A DNA stretch of 64,000 nt. It comes from CAVXHV01 sp963761445 (GTDB lineage Bacteria > Planctomycetota > Planctomycetia > Isosphaerales > Isosphaeraceae). Of the stretch, positions 38,685 to 48,987 are shown in pieces. The translations under genes and the position numbers were made by a program. The notes beneath the pieces were generated by a model. The model made no database searches, was not told where the DNA came from, and saw only the letters and a list, made by a program, of their open reading frames with translations. The stretch spans positions 558,001 to 622,000 of the forward strand of contig CAVXHV010000005.1 in NCBI GenBank assembly GCA_963761445.1, given 5' to 3'. Position 1 is the first letter of the stretch; each line of letters opens with the position of its first letter.

Positions 38685-39716
38685 TTGGTCGGGACGAAGC
38701 ACCAGCGGCTCCGGGTGGGAGTCATTGGATTGGGCCGGCTGTGGGAAACTCGCCACAAGCCATCTCTGGCTCGTCTGGAAGATCGATTCCGTGTCACAGC
38801 CGTATATGACACGGTGTATCGGCGTGCCGAGCTTGAAGCTGCTCAGATTGGCTGCGCAGCGTGTGAGGGGTTATCGGCGCTTGTGGAACGACCCGACGTC
38901 GATGTGATCTACCTTCTGTCACGACAGTGGTTCGGGTTGCACCCAATCAGCCTGGCCTGTGCAGCTCAGAAGCCGGTCTATTGTGCTTTGCCGCTGGCAA
39001 GCGACGCGGCAGAGCTCGAGTCAGTCGCCGCTCTTGTCGACCAGAGTGGTATCGTATTCATGCCTGAATTCGCGCGGCGCTGCTACCCGGCAACCTTACG
39101 GCTCAAGGAGCTTCTGGCAACACAACTGGGCCCTCCACGGCTGATCGTGGGACATTCCCGCCTCTACGGTTTTGATCGATATGCCATGCCGGGCCCAACC
39201 ACGCAAATTGCACCTGCGCCTCTCTTGATTGATCCTGGCAGCTACCTGCTCGATTGGTGCTGTTTCGTCTTCCAGACGCTTCCGCATTTACTACAGGGGA
39301 TGAAGTGCCAGGTCCTCGCTGCACCCGATCGAACTGATTCTGAGCATGACTTCGAGAGTTTCACGGCGGTGTTCTCGGGCGGGGCGACCGCCCAGATCTC
39401 CTTTGGACGTTATCATCGCACGGCATGGGGTGATGCCAGCCGCTTCTTGCCACAGCCAGGGTTTCAGGTTCTTGCCGAGCGAGGTGCAGCCTGGATCGAA
39501 ATGCCGGAAAAGATACTCTGGGCCAACTCGTCCGGCAGCAAGGAGGAACGGCTCGCACTCGAGCCGACCGTTGGTGACGTCCTCAATGACCAATTTCACC
39601 GCCTTGTTCGCGGCGATCACTCACTGGCTCCAACCATCCGTGACGCACTGGAAAACGCACGGCAAATCAGCGTTCTCCGCCAGGGCTTACAAGAAAGAAA
39701 TAAGCTCCCCGATTGA
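38685..39716 (+). CDS. Gfo/Idh/MocA-like protein lacking the catalytic lysine motif
   Basis: About 343 residues from a TTG at 38685 with GAGGAGG seven bases before it; upstream in-frame starts (38625 TTG, 38628 GTG) are possible. The Rossmann signature VGVIGLGRLWE and the substrate-binding half of Gfo/Idh/MocA oxidoreductases are clear. At the position of the conserved EKP motif, where the lysine acts in catalysis, the sequence is KPVYCALPLAS, so the lysine is gone. The protein may therefore bind NAD(P) and a sugar without the usual redox step, or use another residue. It is followed by a GT39-like gene 59 bp later. Confidence 0.8.
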   Translation: MVGTKHQRLRVGVIGLGRLWETRHKPSLARLEDRFRVTAVYDTVYRRAELEAAQIGCAACEGLSALVERPDVDVIYLLSRQWFGLHPISLACAAQKPVYCALPLASDAAELESVAALVDQSGIVFMPEFARRCYPATLRLKELLATQLGPPRLIVGHSRLYGFDRYAMPGPTTQIAPAPLLIDPGSYLLDWCCFVFQTLPHLLQGMKCQVLAAPDRTDSEHDFESFTAVFSGGATAQISFGRYHRTAWGDASRFLPQPGFQVLAERGAAWIEMPEKILWANSSGSKEERLALEPTVGDVLNDQFHRLVRGDHSLAPTIRDALENARQISVLRQGLQERNKLPD

Positions 39717-39775
39717 GCAGTATTTGAGGGCACGAAAAACCGTGACGACGCCCTGCTGAATGGACTGCCTGAAGG

Positions 39776-41515
39776 ATGTGCCCTATGGGAATGGATCCCG
39801 AGACAAAACCACCGCCATGTCCAGCACGCGATGCTAGCTTCTTCGTCTACTGCTTTTTGACAACCCTGGCGGCCATTGTGGGTCCAGTCCTGATCGCTCA
39901 GGAGAGCTTCGCCAGCTCTGCGACGTATGACGAAGTTGCCTATCTGCGCATTGCAGCTCGCTGGTGGCGCACCGGCGAGCAAGCCGAAATCACGCGGATG
40001 GGTTCACCGCTCACGTTCTGGAAGCTGCAACAGGTCCCTGTCTTGTGGGTTCTCGATCGCACCGGCCACCGTAAATGGGTCGACAACCCTATTGATCACC
40101 AGCAACAGCTTCTGCCCTGGGTGCGCCTGGGGGCATCCTGGATTTGGCTTGCAGGCTTCGGTGTCACGGTTGTATGGAGCGGTCGCAGCTATGGAGCCCG
40201 CGCGATGGCACTGGCTGCCTGGCTCTTTACCTTGAGCCCAAATCTTCTCGCTCATGGTGCGCTTGTAACCATGGAACTTCCGCTCGTTGCCACGACCACG
40301 GTCATGTCTTACTTCTTCTGGCGATTTCTCGAGACTAACCGCCGACTCTGGTTCTGGGCTGCGGCCGCCGCCGGAGGGGTGGCATTTTCGTGTAAGTTCA
40401 CCACGATCCTGTTTCCTCCGATACTGGCAGCGGTGTGGTGGGTCATGCGTTATCAAAAAGGCGAGCGGAAGGTAATCACACTCACGGGGCGCGTCGCCGC
40501 TGGAATGGCGGGTTTTGTGTTGATCTTGCTACTGGCAGATGCCGCCGTGACTGGGTTTGCAAACCTGCCGCTCTCCACGTCGTATGGACGTCATCCGACC
40601 ATCGAGAGATGGTTTGGTCGTGGCGGCAATGAGCTTGTCACCTGTATCTATGAAACCCGGCTCCCGCAAGATTGGGTCGGCTTCGCCACTCAAATGCACC
40701 ATCAGGCCTTCGGTGGCCCTGGCTATCTCTTCGGCGCACGTCGAACGCAAGGTTGGTGGTACTATTATCTGGTCGCCATTGCCGTCAAGGTGCCACTCAC
40801 ATTCTGGATCCTCGTAGCCGCGAGAATCGTGCTTGCCTGGTGCTACAAGAACGATGTTTCCCTTCCGGACGATAACGCCCTGCTTTCGCTGGTTTTTCTC
40901 CTCTATCTGGTCATCACGGCCGTTGGCTCAACTCGTAACTACGGCATTCGGTACCTGCTGCCGCTGGCCCCGCTGGCGATTGTCTGGATTTCGGCGATCG
41001 GCAGACCGTTAAACGAGTACTCCGTGCGGCTTGAATTGATCATGCGATATGCAGCCCTGGGGGGAATTACCGGCTATGTGATCGCGGTTGCCGGAATCCA
41101 CCCTTATGAGTTGACGTACTTCAACGCCGTGGCTGGAGGTCCACTCGGTGGTCGTCAGATCCTGGCAGACTCGAACCTCGACTGGGGTCAAGGTCTGAAG
41201 TCGCTCGCCCGACTGCAGCGAGAGCGGCCGGAGCTTCTGGACATCACCGTCTACTATTTTGGCGACACAGAGCCGTATCACTACGGGGTCGCTGGAGAGA
41301 GCGACACGATCAGCGCTGCTGGTGAGAACTCCCACCTGACTCATCTCAACTCGGTGCGGACCGAATTCCTTGCCGTTTCGGCATCGCTAGTGTGGGGCCC
41401 GTGGGGTCCACCTGAATTCTTCGAGAGGCTCAGGGGTTTGAGTCCGGTCGTGCTCACGGACGACACCACGATTGCGATCTATCGCACGTCCGACCTGCAT
41501 CAAGATCGCCGGTAG
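39776..41515 (+). CDS. GT39/ArnT-like integral membrane glycosyltransferase
   Basis: 579 residues with about ten to twelve membrane segments. The first periplasmic loop has TYDEVAYL (Asp52, Glu53), the acidic pair placed as the catalytic base in GT-C enzymes of the PMT/ArnT type. A soluble C-terminal part follows (NLDWGQGLKSLARLQ). Such enzymes transfer a sugar from a polyprenyl-phosphate carrier to a lipid, polymer or protein on the outer face. The donor and acceptor are unknown. The start ATG has GAAGG immediately before it. Confidence 0.8.
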   Translation: MCPMGMDPETKPPPCPARDASFFVYCFLTTLAAIVGPVLIAQESFASSATYDEVAYLRIAARWWRTGEQAEITRMGSPLTFWKLQQVPVLWVLDRTGHRKWVDNPIDHQQQLLPWVRLGASWIWLAGFGVTVVWSGRSYGARAMALAAWLFTLSPNLLAHGALVTMELPLVATTTVMSYFFWRFLETNRRLWFWAAAAAGGVAFSCKFTTILFPPILAAVWWVMRYQKGERKVITLTGRVAAGMAGFVLILLLADAAVTGFANLPLSTSYGRHPTIERWFGRGGNELVTCIYETRLPQDWVGFATQMHHQAFGGPGYLFGARRTQGWWYYYLVAIAVKVPLTFWILVAARIVLAWCYKNDVSLPDDNALLSLVFLLYLVITAVGSTRNYGIRYLLPLAPLAIVWISAIGRPLNEYSVRLELIMRYAALGGITGYVIAVAGIHPYELTYFNAVAGGPLGGRQILADSNLDWGQGLKSLARLQRERPELLDITVYYFGDTEPYHYGVAGESDTISAAGENSHLTHLNSVRTEFLAVSASLVWGPWGPPEFFERLRGLSPVVLTDDTTIAIYRTSDLHQDRR

Positions 41516-41539
41516 TTCTGCTTCTGCAGCCTGATTGCC

Positions 41540-42106
41540 TCAATATAAATCGCGCCCGCGCGATAGGCGGTCTTCGAGTCCATCAGCCATCTCAGCGACC
41601 CGCCGGACGAGTCGCGCATTATCGATGGACTTGAGCATGTCAACGGCGAGGTTGTCGATGACGACAAAGTACTCCTCACCGCGCAGGACCCTGATGGCGA
41701 AGTGCCCTTCGACGATGCGTGCGTTGAGCTTGAGCAAGGTGCGGCAATCGCGGTCATTGACGGGCCCGCAGACCGAGACCAGGCACAAGATTGCTCGTCC
41801 CTCCGCGTCGGTTCCTCCCGGTCCCACGTAGACTGCCTGCTGGCGATCGAGCCGCATGGGGACGACGATCTGCCAGCCACGTCCTGATGAATTTGCATCG
41901 TAGCCGGTCTGCTTGACGAATTCGATGATGAGCCGGGCTATATCCGCATCGGCAGGCTCAGGGGCTTCGTAGGGCTCCAGAGCGTCATACGCAGCCTCGG
42001 CGTCGGGCTGCAGCGCGCCTAAGGGCAGACTGCAGCTTGAGCAGAACCGTTGTGACGCGTGGTTCGGCTGTGTGCACCGGGCGCAAACGATGGTCACCGT
42101 CAACAT
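41540..42106 (-). CDS. Zinc-ribbon protein with YbjN/CesT-like domain
   Basis: 188 residues. Two CxxC pairs at the N-terminus (CARC and CSSC, about residues 8-27) form a zinc ribbon. An acidic linker rich in Ala, Pro and Glu follows, then a domain of about 120 residues (LIIEFVKQTGYD through MADGLEDRL) that resembles the YbjN/type III chaperone-like fold. I cannot assign a role beyond likely protein or nucleic-acid contacts. A hairpin at 42162-42186 lies just before its start and may end transcription from the neighbouring gene. Confidence 0.6.
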   Translation of the reverse strand: MLTVTIVCARCTQPNHASQRFCSSCSLPLGALQPDAEAAYDALEPYEAPEPADADIARLIIEFVKQTGYDANSSGRGWQIVVPMRLDRQQAVYVGPGGTDAEGRAILCLVSVCGPVNDRDCRTLLKLNARIVEGHFAIRVLRGEEYFVVIDNLAVDMLKSIDNARLVRRVAEMADGLEDRLSRGRDLY

Positions 42107-42161
42107 GACTCAAGGCCCCTCTGCGAGCGTTGTGCTACGGGCACTCGTCAATGGCTGGTGC

Positions 42162-42186
42162 GGCCCGGTTCAAGGAGAACCGGGCC
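42162..42186. terminator. Hairpin between two reverse-strand genes
   Basis: A perfect 9-bp inverted repeat, GGCCCGGTT (42162-42170) and AACCGGGCC (42178-42186), with a 7-base loop. It lies between the end of the 42227-42802 gene and the start of the zinc-ribbon gene. There is no clear T tract on either side, so a Rho-independent terminator is likely but not sure. Confidence 0.45.
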
Positions 42187-42226
42187 TAATCGGTTGGCGA
42201 TCCATCTTCAGGAACTCTATTGAGGT

Positions 42227-42802
42227 TTATTCTTCGTCCAGCTTGATTGACTTGACCATCTCGTCGAAGTCCTTGGTTAGCTTCTTCATTGTCTTATCCG
42301 GGCCTACCATTCGGACGAAATAGCCGGTTTTTTCGCCGATGATGATCACACCCAAAAGACGGGCTCCGGGCCTGTCAGGTTGTTTGGGAGTGCCGGGGAA
42401 CGAGGCGGGATAGTAGTGACCGGAAGTCTCGGCTCGTGTCACTTCAACGTTCTTCGCCTGAACTTTCTTGCTTTCGATCTTGGGTGGATTACCATCTTCA
42501 TCTTTGAAGAGCTTCTGCCAGCGCGTCAGATTGGCGTCGACTGTACCACCACCGCCTGGAATCGCGAATACGATCAGTTCCGCGTCATAGTCGTCACCCT
42601 CGATCGGCTCGACTTTTAGGTGAGCACGCCGCATCTGGCCTGATGGCGGACTCGACTTCCACGACTTGGGCGCGTCGAATGTAATTCCCTTCGCATCGAT
42701 CGTCTGCTTGGGTTCATCATCGGCTCCCATCAGAAATACCGTCGCTATGAGCGCGCCGGAAAAACTGAACAGGACACGGCGAGTGGCGCTCAAATGCATC
42801 AT
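42227..42802 (-). CDS. Secreted hypothetical protein
   Basis: 191 residues from the ATG at 42802, ten bases after GAGGAG; a longer frame extends to 42982 but is poorly supported. The N-terminal hydrophobic segment (VLFSFSGALIATVFLMG) looks like a signal peptide. The mature domain is beta-rich with ITFDAPKSWK near its start and ends in charged helices (DEMVKSIKLDEE). This is a commonly seen planctomycete secreted protein type without known function. It diverges from the ThuA gene. Confidence 0.6.
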   Translation of the reverse strand: MMHLSATRRVLFSFSGALIATVFLMGADDEPKQTIDAKGITFDAPKSWKSSPPSGQMRRAHLKVEPIEGDDYDAELIVFAIPGGGGTVDANLTRWQKLFKDEDGNPPKIESKKVQAKNVEVTRAETSGHYYPASFPGTPKQPDRPGARLLGVIIIGEKTGYFVRMVGPDKTMKKLTKDFDEMVKSIKLDEE

Positions 42803-42973
42803 GGCTGGCAAGCTCCTCTCTTGGCTGACTTGACCGGGCCAAGCCTTGCGATATGCCTCTGCCCGGGCTACGCTACGGTTCAAGGTTTGACTCGTGCCGA
42901 TTTCCCACCTTGACCAACCGTTGCCGAAACGGATCCCCACTGGTCGTTGATCTCTGCGGTAGGAGCGACACCC

Positions 42974-43756
42974 GTGACTCAAATGCGAATGATCCTGTTG
43001 TGCCTGATCTTGTTGTCAGGACTGGCGATCCCCACCTTTGCTCAGAAGTCCGCCCCAGAGGGCGCCAAGGTATTGCTGCTCTCGGGAGGAAAGCGACAGC
43101 ATCATGGATACCGTGAGCAGGCATTGTACCTTTCGGGTACGCTGGAAAACACGGGTCGCTTCCAGGTTACGATCTGCGAAGACGCCGCGATTCTGGAAAC
43201 ACCCGCGATAAGCAAGTACGACCTGCTCATCGTCAATGCGGATCGCCGTGACGACGAATTCAAATTCTCAGCCAACGGGCAAGAGGCAATCTTCAACTAC
43301 GTTCGCAGTGGACATGGGTACGTATCGATTCACGGTGCCGATAATGCAGCCAAGGATTGGCTGCCCGCCTGGAAGGAGATGCTCGGGGGAGTCTTTTCTC
43401 ACATTGGTCTGCCCGACGGCAAGACCCGCAAGGGGTCATTCATCGTCAAGATCGCCGATACATCCAGTCCCATTACAAATGGCCTGCACGACTTCAAGCT
43501 CACCGACGAGCTGTACTATCAAGTGCAGATGATGCCTGACGTGCAACCCCTTGCGACCATCGAATTTCAGGGGGCAACCTGGCCGGTCGCCTGGACGCGG
43601 ACGTTTGGCAAAGGCCGGGTGTTTCACACGGTACTGGGTCATCGTGACTTCGGCCCGGAGAAGGACGATCCGCTGCGCAATCCGAACCTGGGCCGGCTTG
43701 TTATTCAGGGAATTGACTGGGTGGCGGGCGGCCGACCGGCAGTCACCAAGCCATGA
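42974..43756 (+). CDS. ThuA-domain protein
   Basis: About 260 residues starting at a GTG (42974) with AGGAG eight bases upstream; an ATG at 42983 is the alternative. A signal peptide (MILLCLILLSGLAIPTFA) is followed by a ThuA/trehalose-utilisation domain with VLLLSGGKRQHHGY, HGADNAAKDW and GKGRVFHTVLGH. ThuA relatives have a flavodoxin/amidotransferase-like fold and are linked to disaccharide metabolism, though their reaction is unsettled. It is followed 22 bp later by an exported Gfo/Idh/MocA gene, a frequent pairing in planctomycetes. Confidence 0.85.
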   Translation: MTQMRMILLCLILLSGLAIPTFAQKSAPEGAKVLLLSGGKRQHHGYREQALYLSGTLENTGRFQVTICEDAAILETPAISKYDLLIVNADRRDDEFKFSANGQEAIFNYVRSGHGYVSIHGADNAAKDWLPAWKEMLGGVFSHIGLPDGKTRKGSFIVKIADTSSPITNGLHDFKLTDELYYQVQMMPDVQPLATIEFQGATWPVAWTRTFGKGRVFHTVLGHRDFGPEKDDPLRNPNLGRLVIQGIDWVAGGRPAVTKP

Positions 43757-43778
43757 GCCGGAACCGGAGAGGCACATC

Positions 43779-45164
43779 ATGATGAATCCTGATTCGAAGC
43801 TCACACCGATCGACGAATCGCGCAGAACATTCCTGGCTACAACCGGAGGGGCGGCACTTAGCTTTATGGTGGTGCCACGTCACGTGCTGGGTGGTGCAGG
43901 GTTCGTCGCGGCAAACGAGCGATTGAACATCGCTGGAATCGGCGCCGGCGGCATGGGAGGAGGCGACATCGCTACCGTGGCGCGGCTGGGAGCCAATGTC
44001 GTTGCATTATGTGACGTGGACGACGAGCGCGCGGCTGGCTCGTTTCAGGCATTTCCGAAGGCGCGTCGCTATAAAGACTTCCGCGTTTTGCTGGAAAAGG
44101 AAGCCGGCGCAATTGATGCTGTCACCGTGGGCACGCCGGATCATATACACGCCGTTGCGTCCATGGCAGCGATTCGCGCCGGCAAGCACGTGTATTGCCA
44201 GAAGCCGCTCACGCACACGCTGCATGAGTGTCGAGAGCTGACGAAGGCCGGACGCGCGGCCGGTGTCGCCACCCAGATGGGGAACCAGGGGCATGCCACA
44301 GAGGGGGCTCGGCTCACAAACGAGTGGATCCAGGCTGGAGTGATCGGACCCGTGAAAGAAGTCCACGTCTGGTCTGACCGAGCCGGGCGTCTCTGGAAGC
44401 AGGGAATTCCACGGCCGGGCGAGACACCACCGGTGCCGTCAACTCTTGATTGGAATCTCTGGCTCGGGCCCATTCGCGAGCGGCCTTACCACCCCGCGTA
44501 TGCACCTGTTCAATGGCGCGGCTGGTGGGATTTCGGCACCGGGGCACTGGGCGACATGGGCTGCCATATCATCGATCATCCCGTGTGGGCCTTGAAGCTG
44601 GGTGTGCCCAATTTTGTCGAGGCACGCACCACGATCGATGGATCGTTCGTCGAGGGTGACAAGCCCAACGTGGAAACCTACCCGATCGCCGCCTTGATCT
44701 ACTTTGATTTTCCGGCACGTGGCGAATTACCGCCGGTGCGGATGACGTGGTACGACGGCGGCTTGATGCCACCTGCCCCCGCTGAACTTCCTGGAAACGA
44801 GCGGCTTCCCGACAATGGAGTTCTGTACGTCGGCAGCAAAGGAAAGATGTTCCACAGCTCCCACGGTGGAATGCCGCAGCTCCTTCCCAAAGAGCTGCAT
44901 GACGAATCAGCGAAGGTACCCAAGACAATGGATCGCTCACCCGGCCATTACGAGGAATGGGTCCAGGCCTGCAACGGAGGCCCGCGGCCGGTCTCTAATT
45001 TCGATTATTCCGGACCTCTGACCGAGCTCGTTCTGCTGGGCGTGCTCGCTCTGAAAGCACCTGGCCGGCGCCTGGAGTGGGACAGCGAAAACCTCAAGAT
45101 CAAGAATGCTCCGGACCTTAATCATCTGGTCCATGCCAAATATCGCAAAGGCTGGACCCTTTGA
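43779..45164 (+). CDS. Tat-exported Gfo/Idh/MocA oxidoreductase
   Basis: 461 residues from the ATG at 43779 behind GGAGAGG; the frame runs upstream over the ThuA gene, where it is only a shadow. A Tat signal (SRRTFLATTGGAAL) precedes an NAD(P)-binding domain (IAGIGAGGMGGGD). The catalytic block reads GKHVYCQKPLTHT, so the lysine is kept. The end of the substrate domain has the YDGGLMPPAP region typical of planctomycete members. With ThuA it probably acts on an external sugar or glycoside. It converges with the GH38-like gene, with 4 bp between stops. Confidence 0.9.
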   Translation: MMNPDSKLTPIDESRRTFLATTGGAALSFMVVPRHVLGGAGFVAANERLNIAGIGAGGMGGGDIATVARLGANVVALCDVDDERAAGSFQAFPKARRYKDFRVLLEKEAGAIDAVTVGTPDHIHAVASMAAIRAGKHVYCQKPLTHTLHECRELTKAGRAAGVATQMGNQGHATEGARLTNEWIQAGVIGPVKEVHVWSDRAGRLWKQGIPRPGETPPVPSTLDWNLWLGPIRERPYHPAYAPVQWRGWWDFGTGALGDMGCHIIDHPVWALKLGVPNFVEARTTIDGSFVEGDKPNVETYPIAALIYFDFPARGELPPVRMTWYDGGLMPPAPAELPGNERLPDNGVLYVGSKGKMFHSSHGGMPQLLPKELHDESAKVPKTMDRSPGHYEEWVQACNGGPRPVSNFDYSGPLTELVLLGVLALKAPGRRLEWDSENLKIKNAPDLNHLVHAKYRKGWTL

Positions 45165-45168
45165 CCGA

Positions 45169-48100
45169 TCACCCCAGCGTCACCTCGATCCTGACCAGTT
45201 CATACGGGGTGAAGTCAATCAGCACGGCATCCTCCTGGACAGTAAGGTCAATGATCGTATCTCCCTGAAAATCAACCTGCCGAGCCCGGGAGGGGTTGCG
45301 GAACAAGCGAAGCCGGCAGCGCGTGGCGTGCCCGGCTGTCTCCAGGAGATGGAAGGCTAATCCCCAGGACCGCTCGGTTTCCGTCTTTTCGACGAATTCC
45401 AAACGCGAGATCACCACGTTCTTGCTGTCAGCCTGTGCGAGCCAACCGGTTGGCCCGATGAGCGGTGGTCCATCCTCGACCGGGATAACTGGGGCCAGCG
45501 TCATCCGTTCCTGTGCGGCATGCGCAGGGTTCTCAACATCCAGGACGACCCCCAGCGAGAACGAGCGAGTCGATTCCCGACCCGCGATCAACAAAGTATC
45601 CAGCATCCGGCTTCCATTTTTGCGATGGTAGGGAAGCCCCCCAAAGAGAATAGCAGTTCGTTGCGAGCGGGTTGAAATATCGAAGAATTCGGGGGTTTCC
45701 GGGCGCTCAACGTCCGTGATCTCGGGCGACCAGAACACTCCACGGCGCAGCATTGAGCTTGGGTCGGGCCACGCCCACCGGCATGCCAGATACACTGACC
45801 ACGGGTCAGCGTCTGCTGCTCGATCGAGCCAGGCTGTGTCGAGATCGCTGACGACAATGTCGATATCGAGAACCGGCCGTCCGGCCCAGAGCCGGAACCG
45901 CTCGGTAAACGACGCCAGGCGTGTGTTCTTCTGAGGGTCGATCAAGCTGCCGCTGGACGTGGCCTGAACCAGCGCCGGTCCGCCGTAGTCAAGCTCAAAT
46001 CGCTCGGCACGCATCTTCGACACTGTCGGTTTGCCCTGAGCGTCGAGCAATCCAGTCATGACAAGCTGCTGTCCGAGTCGAGCCGTTGATTCACCAATGG
46101 CCGCCAAGCTACGGATGCCACCGGCTGCTGCGTCAATCTCGATCTCAATCGATTCGTTGCGGATCTGCCGGCCGCGTGCCAGCAAGCTTCCAGTCGCGGC
46201 GGGAGATTGATCCACGCTTGGTGCCTTCGGAACCCATGCAAAACCAAAAGACGGAAGGTCCACGAGCCCGTAGACACCCTCATCGGTGAGCTGAGCCACT
46301 CGCAGCGGACCTTCGGGAGGTAGGTTTGCCGCCGCATCGGGCAAGATCACAGCCGCGCGCCGCGGGATGCTCGAAGGATTGAACACCAGATATCCCGGGC
46401 GATGGTCTTTGGGTTCGTCCGGCGACTTTACTCGCTTGCTTGCAAGAATGCCTCTGGCAAGAGCTTCCGGCCACCTGGCTTCGAGCGCTGTGAATGCCGT
46501 TGCGGCCTCGTCATGACGAGCGACCTCGATCAGGCTCTCCACCTCCTTGAATGAAGGTTCTTCCGTGGTCAGGCCGGAATCAGTTGCCGCGCCGGCAGAG
46601 GACAGCGCAATTGCGTGAGCGAGGGCCTGAATCGACGAGATTGCATCATATCGCGCACGTAGTTTATGGTGTCGGGCGAGACGTCCAATCGGTGATGGGT
46701 CACGTTTTGCAACAGCTTGAGCGAGGTATGGCGTCTGGTAGAGATCGGGCTCAGGGCGGAGCGACTCGTACGGCCGGTCGGTCAAGTGGAAGAAATCGTT
46801 GAGTGTCGTCCAGCGACCCAGGACGGGTGAGTAACTGCCGGTTCGGCGCAGGTCAAGAAACCAAGGCGCGACCGGCTCGGGCCAATGCACGAGCGGTATG
46901 GCGCCGATATGATCGTTGCGCATCGTCGTCGCAATTCGCCAGGGCAGGAGCCAACCCTGCACGGGCCGGTCGGCGGCAATTGGCGGTCGTATCAAGCTTT
47001 CCAGGCTGCCGCCGTCGGGGCTTTCCCACAATCGCTTGGTCTCGGCGGGTATGGGGAATTTCCCGGCATCGAAGCCCATGTGAAGCGCATATCGAAATCC
47101 GAATCGTTTGGCGATCTGGGGAACACGAGTGTGCAGACCGAATCGCCTGCGCGCGTAGGTTTCGACGCTTCGATCGTCAAGGTGAAGCCGATAAAGAGCT
47201 GCTCCCTGGCGGAATTGCCAGAGGATCGATTCCAGCGGCAAGAGCAGGTCTTCCGCCTCAGCGTAGGTACCACCGACGACATCGGCCCAGCCGTCATTGA
47301 TCGCCTGCCGAAGCGCTGCCATGCGCTCGGGGTCATGGAGAGCCTGATTCTCAATTGCCTGTGCCGGCATCAAGAACGAGATGGCAATCGGATGCTCGAG
47401 TGGGCCCGAGAGCACTCCTTCCTTCATGGCGGGATCGATCAAGCACAAATCCATCAGATAGGCATCGACCGGATAATATCGCTCACGGGCCTGCGTCAAG
47501 TTCTCAAAGGCTGAACGCAGCCGGTTCACGGCGCTTGACCAGTCACCGATTCGCCACTCGTGAGCTCCGGCGAGAAGATCACGCTTCAGGCTCTCGTAAT
47601 TGATCGAGTCCGCATGGCCCATCGCGATCGTAAGGTCGCGTAGTATCCAGCGCACCGTTCCGAATGCCAGGAAGTCGTGCGCTGCATTGGCCATTTCCTC
47701 GCTTTCAACCAGGTCTGCGGCGTTGCCGGCCGGCAGGTGTGCGCGAAGCTCGGTAATCAATCGAGCGCGATCGGTTCCCGATTCCAGCAGCACGGTTCGG
47801 GAGTCCTCAGCCTGGGTTCGATATCCCGACGGAAGCTGGTCCCAGAGTCCACCGGCGAGCACACGGATCTCCCTCTCACCGGGGGGTGATGGCGATTCGA
47901 TTGACTCGATCCGCGGCAACTCAACGGCGACTTGAAAGCAAAGCGGGATGCCAGAGGCTCGAAATCGCACACCAGACCGCTTGCGCCAGGTCATCGGTCA
48001 CCTGGCGCGATGGCTCGCGCCCTTCGAATGGAACAAGCGCAATTAGCACCCAACCGGCTGGAGCTGACGGAGCCTGGTCGGGCACAGTCAAGGTCGACTC

Positions 48101-48238
48101 AGAGCGATCCGGCTCGCTCGCACCCCCGAGCTCCGAAGTAGCAAGAGGCATTGCCTCAAGCGGCGTGGGATCAACCGCAGACAGTTGCCCACCTGCGCCC
48201 GGAGGTATTTCCTCAGAGTTCGGCACAGGCGTGGTCAT
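45169..48238 (-). CDS. GH38-like (alpha-mannosidase-related) protein, frameshifted at the N-terminus
   Basis: About 1,020 residues when reconstructed. The true N-terminus starts at about 48238 in another frame (MTTPVPNSEEIPPGAG, then EGREPSRQVTDDLAQAVW). The frame changes at about 47923 and the rest (ELPRIESIESPSPPGERE and onward) runs to 45169. The middle region (GGTYAEAEDLLLPLESILWQ, then GLHTRVPQIAKRFGFRYALHMGFDAGKFP) resembles the catalytic barrel of GH38 alpha-mannosidases, and the C-terminal beta-sandwiches also fit. However, the HxHxD metal site of the family is not visible, where the sequence reads VDAYLMDLCL, and the usual GGxWxxxD region is altered. Activity as a mannosidase is doubtful. 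It is the last gene of an AhpD-like/YceH-like operon, starting 4 bp after the YceH stop. Confidence 0.6.
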
Positions 48239-48242
48239 CCGG

Positions 48243-48987
48243 TCAAGCTCCCAGCGCCGATTTGAGCTCCCGGACCTCGGCAGCCAGCGCATCGACCGTT
48301 CCACGCAGCTTTTCGAGCTCCGATCGCAGTGTGGCAATCTCGTCAATCCAAGCGGGTGCGAGGTGAGCCGCGGCAAGATCAACCCGGGCCGTAGAGAGCC
48401 GTGCCGGAACTTCTTCCTCGCTGGCCGTCCGGTTGGCAAATGCGGCTCGCACCTTTTCCAGCTCATCGGGGGGATAAAGCCCGTGCGTGACGAAAACGCC
48501 GCGTTTCTGGCCAGGCGGCGAAAGATGGTGGATAAGCTGGCGAGGCGTCAGAGCGTCCAGGATAGTCTGAAGCGCCGGTAAGTCTTCAAGCGGCTCCATC
48601 CGGCTGGCCCGTGCCCGAAGGTCGCCCTCAGTTTGCGGTCCTCGCAAGAGCAGTTCCGCGAGCACTGCCAGCTCGACTTTCGTGACTTTCAGCCAATCGT
48701 AGAGCGTGTGCTTCCACTTCGCGACCCGTCCGCTTCCTTCGATCAGGATCACCGCTCCCTTCTTTCGCAGACCATGCAATGTTTCCTCGACGTCATCCTG
48801 AATCGTAGTTTGTGACCGGGTCGCGATTTGACTTCTGATTGCAGGCTGCCACGATTGCGGCGACGGTCATTGGGTAATACTCGGGAGTCGTCTTGGCCTT
48901 TTCGACCAAGACGCCCATCACCCGACGCTCTCGCGGCTTCAAGGGAACCCATGAAGGGCCAGTTGCCGCACCGGCTTGCTCAACCAC
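48243..48987 (-). CDS. YceH-like (DUF480) protein, frameshifted
   Basis: About 248 residues in two frames. The first (GTG at 48987) gives PLKPRERRVMGVLVEKAKTT and YYPMTVAAIVAACNQKSNRDPV, typical of the DUF480 winged-helix core. At about 48800 the frame changes and the second part (DDVEETLHGLRKKGAV through a C-terminal coiled coil) continues to 48243. The family has a winged-helix fold and is of unknown function. Its start touches the stop of the AhpD-like gene (TAAGTG), and the next gene follows after 4 bp, so all three are one operon. Confidence 0.85.
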
